Origin: an uncultured Fidelibacterota bacterium
Lineage (GTDB): Bacteria; Fidelibacterota; Marinisomatia; Marinisomatales; UBA8229
Reading direction: 5' to 3'
DNA: 7,398 bases
NCBI GenBank assembly: GCA_913054425.1
Contig: CAJXJG010000085.1
Coordinates: 1 to 7,398, forward strand
Shown: positions 1 to 6,600 of the stretch, one piece after another
Position numbering within the stretch: the stretch's first letter is position 1
Layout: the number at the start of each line of letters is the position of its first letter
Made by a program: the position numbers and the translations under genes
Notes under the pieces: model-generated
Seen by the model: only the letters and a program-made list of their open reading frames with translations
Database searches by the model: none
Told to the model about the DNA's origin: nothing

Positions 1-80
1 ATGCTTGGATTGTCGGACCCAAGCCTTTAAAAAATATTTACCAAAAATGGGACCCGCCCTCATCGGCAGAATCAGGATAA
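1..80 (+). CDS. C-terminal tail of an unidentified upstream gene (partial)
   Basis: A frame that is open from the left edge (first full codon at 3) ends in TAA at 78-80, three bases before the next start codon. The tail reads A-W-I-V-G-P-K-P-L-K-N-I-Y-Q-K-W-D-P-P and then a short Ser/Glu-rich end. Such a short piece cannot be assigned to a family. It is called because the stop lies exactly where an operon neighbour would end, and because the composition (Trp, Gly, Pro, Lys, Tyr) is protein-like. A competing frame (codons from 2) runs through to a stop near 137 but would overlap the lipoprotein start, and the frame beginning with the ATG at position 1 stops at 30. The frame choice is therefore moderately uncertain and no function is proposed. 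Confidence 0.42.
   Translation, partial: AWIVGPKPLKNIYQKWDPPSSAESG
74..77 (+). promoter_or_regulatory. Ribosome binding site of the lipoprotein gene
   Basis: AGGA lies six bases before the ATG at 84, inside the last codons of the upstream frame. It is a short but well-placed Shine-Dalgarno match and supports 84 as the start. Because it overlaps the upstream coding end, translation of the two genes is probably linked. Confidence 0.55.
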
Positions 81-83
81 TCC

Positions 84-647
84 ATGAAAAACCATCGTGG
101 ATTTTATCTCGTCTTTGCTCTTTGGCTGGTTGTTGATTCCTGCACAATCCACAAGAAGGAATTAGATAACCCTGTAGATTTTGAGGCTAACGAAGAACAG
201 GGAATTGGTGCCCCTACTCTTGTCTTCTATCCCAAGAGTCAGACAAAATCGCTTTCTGATTCTGTCCTTATTGAATCCTTTATTGTTTTTAAACCTGATT
301 CCATGGAGCCATTTGCAGGCGTTCATTTACAGATTGAATTCCCGAATTCCTTCTTAGAATTAGATACGATTAAACCCGGCCTTTTCATTACGGACACGAG
401 TAAGGCAACTCCTTTATTCACTTATTCATATGATGGTGAAAATATCATTGATATCTACACCTTTTTCCTAGACACTGTTAAATATAATATAGAAGGAACA
501 GGTCACATTGCAGATTTGGTGTTTACGCCCTTTAATACTGGAACTGATAGTATCAGGTATAATTTAAAATTCTGTGAAATGATTGATTATAATGACAATA
601 TAATTGATCTGAATGGTGATCGAGCTGCCGAGGTGATTATTCAATGA
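84..647 (+). CDS. Predicted lipoprotein with a cohesin-like domain
   Basis: This is a 187-residue predicted exported protein. Residues 1-19 form an N-terminal signal (M-K-N-H-R, then a hydrophobic stretch F-Y-L-V-F-A-L-W-L-V-V) ending at Cys20 in V-D-S-C. That is a weak lipobox, because Asp and Ser replace the usual small residues. After Cys20 comes a polar linker with L-D-N-P-V-D, a start common to surface lipoproteins of FCB-type bacteria. Residues about 45-187 look like a cohesin-type beta-sandwich: F-A-G-V-H-L-Q-I-E-F-P (77-87), L-D-T-I-K-P-G (93-99), G-T-G-H-I-A-D-L-V-F (138-147) and a closing strand A-A-E-V-I-I (181-186). Cohesin folds bind dockerins or serve as general adhesive modules; here the partner is unknown. 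The length fits one signal plus one cohesin domain. Its stop overlaps the start of the giant repeat gene by four bases, so the two products are probably made together. The fold call rests on pattern only. A second Cys is at 164. Confidence 0.8.
   Translation: MKNHRGFYLVFALWLVVDSCTIHKKELDNPVDFEANEEQGIGAPTLVFYPKSQTKSLSDSVLIESFIVFKPDSMEPFAGVHLQIEFPNSFLELDTIKPGLFITDTSKATPLFTYSYDGENIIDIYTFFLDTVKYNIEGTGHIADLVFTPFNTGTDSIRYNLKFCEMIDYNDNIIDLNGDRAAEVIIQ
630..637 (+). promoter_or_regulatory. Strong ribosome binding site of the giant repeat gene
   Basis: GAGGTGAT matches eight consecutive bases of the anti-Shine-Dalgarno complement and ends six bases before the ATG at 644. It is embedded in the last codons (Glu-Val-Ile) of the lipoprotein gene. 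In the giant gene's frame there are stops at 605-607 and 617-619 and no alternative start codon between 620 and 644, so this site and the ATG at 644 fix the start. Together with the ATGA overlap this indicates translational coupling. Confidence 0.85.
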
Positions 648-697
648 GAAAAATTATTGTACTTATAATTCTTTCCATGGCTATCCCTGGTTTTGGA
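644..697 (+). other. Signal peptide of the giant repeat protein
   Basis: Residues 1-18 show a short basic start (M-R-K), a hydrophobic core (I-I-V-L-I-I-L-S-M-A-I) and a helix-breaking P-G-F-G before E-E. This is a compact Sec-type signal with probable cleavage near residue 18. There is no Cys at the +1 position, so it is not a lipoprotein signal. The exact cleavage site is a guess. Confidence 0.82.
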
Positions 698-3600
698 GAA
701 GAACTTTACTATCAGGATTTTAGTACTGGATCCTGGCCCACGGGATATGCTTTTGAGGGGAATTGGCAAATTGGTAATAACTGGGATGGTAATGATACAC
801 CTCCTGCTGCAATCTATAACTGGACCCCTCGGCAGACAAATTTTGAACATAATATGACGACAGATTATATTGACGTAGGAGAGAATGAAAGTGTTTTAGT
901 CCAATTTGATTTTGCACTAGATTTCTATGATGAGGACGAGTTAAATGGATTGAGGATTTCCTATCACGGAGGAACCGACTGGGTAACTGTCCTTGACTAT
1001 GCCATTGGACCTGATGCAGGAGATGTGGATGTTTCAAGGCGAACTGAATCCTTTACGGCTGATATTGAATCTGGTGCAGATCTTCAGATCCGATGGACAG
1101 CATATGGTGATGACTCGTATGCGATTAATGGATGGATCGTAGATAATATTCAAGTTCTCACCCTACCTAAACTGACGAGTGTTACCATTGAGTCAGCTAA
1201 TGAGGATCCAGCTACTGCAACAGCGGGGACGAACATTTGGCTGAATTTTATGGTTGACTCTGAATTATCAATTGACCCTTATGTCCAAATTAATGGAACG
1301 GCCTGCAACATTGATAACCTGGGCAGTACAAACTGGGTCGCTTATTATACCGTGACAGAATTAGATCCGGATGGACCTCTTCAGTTTACAATTGATTTTA
1401 CAGATATTAATGGGATTGATGGAAAAACAGTAAAAGAAACCACCAATGGATCAAAGGTAATTGTAGATAATTCCGACCCACCTGGTTTTACGGTGGGAAC
1501 CGTCACAGTATCGGGGGGCACAGTAGCAGAAAATATATGGAATAGCACAAATACTGAGGTGCAAATGGATGTGGGTGTCCCACAGGATTCTGCTGTGATT
1601 GATTTTGACTATACCGTGGGTAATTCTCTTTTATTCGACGGAATGAATGATCAGGTGACAATTCCAGGGATCGCTGAATACCAGGCAACAGATGCCCTAA
1701 CTGTTGAAGTCTGGGTCAAACCCAATTCCTATAGTGATAACGAAGGATTTTTAAATTATGCAATGGATAATGGTGCCAGTGAAGCAGGGTTTGGATTTGT
1801 TTATTTTGCCACTGGATGGCGATTCTATTTAAAAACAAATTCTAACACGATCGAGTATTCAAATATGGCTGAAGCTTCCACGCCTGTTGGACAGTGGACA
1901 CATTTAGCTGCTACTTTTGATGGAAATCAAGTTGTTATTTTTCGAAATGGAGCTGCTATTGATTCCGCAGATGCATTAGGAAATATCGATTGGACCAATG
2001 CACCAGATAATTTAACACTGGGGAATTTCTCCAAGGATGGCTCAGTCGGTTATTTTGACGGAATGATCGATGAAGTTAGGATTTGGAGCGTTGTTCGATC
2101 TGCTTTTCAGATCAAAGCATCAAAGGAAAGTAGTTTAAATGGGGATGAAACCGGACTTATAGGCTATTGGCCCATCGATATTGGTTCCGGAAATGAAATA
2201 GCTGATTCAAGCTCAAATGGTAATAATGGGACCGTAAACGGCGCATCCTGGATCACGGAAGATTCACCGATTTATTTTCAGGATCCGGTTTTTGATACAG
2301 GTGTCATTGTAGGCTCATCCTTTCAACTTCGGGGTCGGATTGGGCTGAATGCATTTGAAGGATTCGGTTTAAAAGATACAATTACAATAAATGATTTTAA
2401 TACAGGTACAATGGTTGTTTCTGGTTCTGAAAGTGATTTTGAAGCAATCGCTAATTTTGCCCATGATAGTACAGCTCAATTATCTGCTTACCTTTTTGAT
2501 GTAGCAGGAAATTTTTCAGAGGGTGATACCAGCACAACTGAATTAGTCATTGATCTCATTGCTAATTCCCCAGACCCGGTTACAATTTCTTCCAATAATA
2601 ATTTTTCTCATCTGGCCAAAACGGGCGATATTATCACAATTACAATGGCCTATGATGAAGATGTGGAAACGCCGGAGGTTACTGTTGATGGAAATAATGC
2701 TGATGAAGAAACTGATTTAGGCAGTGAGCAATTCTCATCTACGTATACCTTAGGTGGGGCAGAAGCAGATGGAAGTCTAAACTTTATATTAACAACCACG
2801 GATTATCTTGGAAACCCCGGGACTCATAGCGGATCTACGGATGGCTCAACGGTGGTATTTGATGGTACAGAACCCATTGTGAGTCCTATGACTATTATTT
2901 CTAGTAATGCAGATCCACAATGGGCAAAAGTTGGCGATACAGTAAGATTGGATATTGGAGCAGATGAGATTTTATTTGAGACGGATGTGACTCTGGCAGG
3001 TGCAACCATGACGTTGTATGACACGACTGAATCAGTTTATAATGGGTCAAGTGAATGTTCTGGTGGTGAAATTGTAACGGATAATCTAAAGCTATGGTTG
3101 GATGCAGATGATGTGGATGGAGATGGGATATCTGAGGGAATGAATGAGGATAATCTTTTAGGATCAGAAGTAGTGATCTGGGTTGATAAATCTGGGAACG
3201 GCTCAGATGTATCTGAAGTGGCAGGATTGGGGTTACCAGATCTCGTTCAAAATCAGTTCAATGGAAATAATTCTTTAATGTTTAGTCGAAGCCAAGAAGA
3301 CGTACTTGTCCATGATTTAGGTGCTGGTAAATGGACGGCCAATGAGTACTCTCTTTTTATCGTGTTTCAAATGATTGGAACACCACAGAACTATGATTCA
3401 TTTTTCTCAAATGGAGATAACAATAATGGAGATTTTTTCCAGATTACCCAATTAAACGGCGTATTTAGATTCTTAAGTAATGGGCAGATAGATTTCGAAC
3501 CGTGGGATAATGAATTAAAACTGTATGGCGTTTTAGGAAGTACCACATCAACAACAACTATTGTTGATGGGAACGAGGTGAATTCAAGTAACATGACAAA

Positions 3601-6600
3601 TGGCAGGAATTTTGATAAATACAAAATTAATTGGAATCGACTCAATTATCAGCACAGTGATTCCTACATTGCTGAGGTGTTGTTGTATGACCGGGAATTA
3701 AATCAAGGAGAATTGACAAAGACATATAAATATTTAGGGAATAAGTATGGTAAAGATTTTTCCAAAGATACGACTGTGGTACATACGAAACGGGAAATGA
3801 CTATAACAGATCCAGAGGGAATGATTGCGATCAATATTACTCATAATGATTGTGCGGGGAATGACGGAACACCCATTTCTGAAACTACAGATGGCAGTTA
3901 TGTTATTTTTGATAGGACGGCTCCAACTGAGTTCACTGTTGATACAGTTATTTCAACAGGTGGAAATACAATTGAAAATGCTTGGAATTCAACCAATACC
4001 GGTTTGAATGTATTCATTCCCGTGGCAAGTGATACCACATTAAAAAATGGCTGGGTTCAGGTTTGGACGAAGATTGGGAATAATGCATTTGAAAAATTGG
4101 GTACTACCTTTGCTTTATCTCAAGCTGATTTGAATACAAGTAAAACTCTCACCTTTACAGCTGCTCAAGTTGAAGCCATAACTGGTTTTGCTGAGGAAGA
4201 TACAATTTCGTTTAAAGCAATCATGTCTGATCGACCCGGTAATGAAACAGAAGGAAATGAAAGTATTTTCCGACTTGTGATTGATCAAACCCCGCCCGTT
4301 ATTTTGAGTTCGCATATTGAATCAAATAACGCAGATACAACTAAAGCAAAAGTAGAAGATATTATTTCAATTTCTTTTGAGGTGGATGAGGATGTCCAAA
4401 CACCTACCATGACTATTGCAAGTGGTGCTGTGACTGTTACAGATTTGGGAAGTTTTAAATGGTTGTCCACTTATATCATGTTAGAAACAGATGATGAGGG
4501 TGTAATTGCTTTTACCTTAGATGAAATCGTGGATGCCCGTGGGAATCCAGTAGATGGGGTAACATCAACAACAGATGGTAGCCAAGTTATTTTTGATCGA
4601 ACAAAACCTGTATTGAATAATGTAAGCGCCAATTCATGGAATACCTGGGACCAATCCTGGGCGAAGTTAAATGAGGGGGGTAGAGTATATTCAAATACGA
4701 GTGAGGGGCTCTTAACAATTTCGGGAACGTTCAATTCTCAGCCCACGACTTTATATCTTTATAGTGGTACAGAATTCGATTTGAATTATACTTTTACAGT
4801 TGTTGATCCAGAAGGTCCCTTCTCTTTTGAAATAGTATACACTGATTCAGCTGGAAATGAAGGAGAACCCGTAACAAATACGACAAACGAATCCTTTATC
4901 ATTTTTGATAATACATATCCAACGGATTTTACCACAGGGGAAATATCATCGGCAGGCGGTAATGTTGTGGATAGTGTTTGGAATTCAACAAATTCCAGCG
5001 TTGAAGTAAGTATCCCAATTGAAAATGATTCTACTTTAAATAATGGACGAGTTCAGGTTTATGCAAAAGTTGGATCCAATTCATATGAAAAAATAGGGAA
5101 TTATGAATTCATTCAATCTGGAGAAGTTGGAGCAACCAAAACAATCTCACTCCCTAGAGATTCTATTGTGGCATTGGTAGGGTATGCTGAAAATGATATA
5201 CTTTCATTTAAATCCCATTTGTTTGATATTCCGGGGAATGAAACTGAAGGGGCAGAAAGTGCAACGATATTATTAATAGATGAAACGGCTCCAACCATCG
5301 TCAGTGTATCATATGAATCCAATTATTCTGATTCTTCCTTAGCAACTATTGGACATGAGATTACACTCATATTTGAAACGGATGTAGAAATTCAAACGCC
5401 AGTCGTAACCATATCAACAAATTCTGCAACTGTGACTGACTTAGGTAGTAATCAATGGCAGGCAACGTATATTATGCAGGACAGTGATGAAGAGGGTATT
5501 ATTCTATTTCAAATTGATACATTAACAGACTCTCGGGGAAATCCAGCTGAAGGTACGAGCTCAACCACGGATGATACTCAGGTGATATTTGATAAAACCC
5601 AACCTACACTGAATCCAGTTTCAGTTATTTCAAATAATCCAGATCTTGAATGGGCAAAGGTAGGAGACTCGATTACAATTTCATTTTCCAGTGATGACGA
5701 ATTAATGGCAACAACAGGAACTATAGTAACCCAAGCTGCGATAGTGACAGACTTGGGAGGTAATTCTTTCACTGCTAAATATGAAATGACCGAAGCAGAC
5801 CCAGAAGGTGAAATAGAGTTTGAGATTATTGTTACAGATCTTGTGGGACTGAATAGTGATCCTGTCTCTGAAACAACAGATGAAACCTCGGTTATTTTTG
5901 ATCGAACCCTACCGGAACTTGACTATGTGCATATTGAGTCCAGCAACATCAACAATACATCCATTGGAATCAGTGGAAATGATGTTTATTTAACGTTTAC
6001 ACCCAACGAACCCCTGATCTTGGATTCCATGGTTGTAACGATCAGTGAAACACCTGCAACTGTGGCTGAGTCTGAGGGGAGTTATACATCAAAGATCACC
6101 CTTACTGGTGCAGAAGCCGATGGTATCTTATCCTTTTCGGTTGATTTTAAGGACAGTGCAGGCAATCCGGGGAACCAGGTTACATCAACAACGGATGATA
6201 GCTATGTGAATCATGATATTCTTCCTCCGGAGATCAATTATGTCTCCATTGCTTCTAACAATCCTGATACCTCCTGGGCTAAGGTTGGTGATTCCATTTT
6301 TGTGACATTTATTGCAACGGAGGTTCTAGATAATATCACGGTAACGATTGCGGGAGTATCAACTGGTTACGATAACCCATCAACAGCAAAGTATCGTGGT
6401 TTGTATGTAATGAGTGAGGACGATAATGAGGGTGCTATAACCTTATATATTTCTTATACTGATTTAGGCGGTGCATCAGGGCCAGATGCAGATACAACAA
6501 CAAATGAAACTGAGGTTCTTTTTGATAGAACCACCCCTGATTTTTCATTGACAGAGATGAATACCAATAATGTTTATGGGGATACCCTGGCGGGGATTGG

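Noticed and set aside
641..1037. Two minus-strand open frames opposite the start of the giant gene
   Set aside because: They are antisense to a region with a clear signal peptide and jellyroll in the plus frame. Their translations are rich in His, Arg and Ser with no domain pattern, typical of shadow frames.
1622..2266. A mobile element as the source of the LamG insertion
   Set aside because: I see no inverted ends, target duplication or transposase-like coding at the borders. Protein-level domain insertion is the simpler explanation.
1622..2266. Glycoside hydrolase family 16 activity for the ConA-like domains
   Set aside because: The E-x-D-x-x-E catalytic pattern of GH16 is not visible in either inserted domain. 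Both match the non-catalytic LamG / ConA-like binding style.
3077..3751. A frameshift or gene boundary in the non-repeat stretch inside A3
   Set aside because: The frame stays open and the stretch reads as a coherent ConA-like domain, with the repeat resuming in the same frame after it. It is an insertion, not a sequencing break.
3825..4007. A plus-strand open frame of 60 codons starting M-R-S-I-L-L-I-M-I
   Set aside because: It lies in another frame within the continuous giant gene, across the end of repeat A3 and the start of B2, where the main frame matches the conserved repeat pattern. It has no ribosome site or recognisable product.
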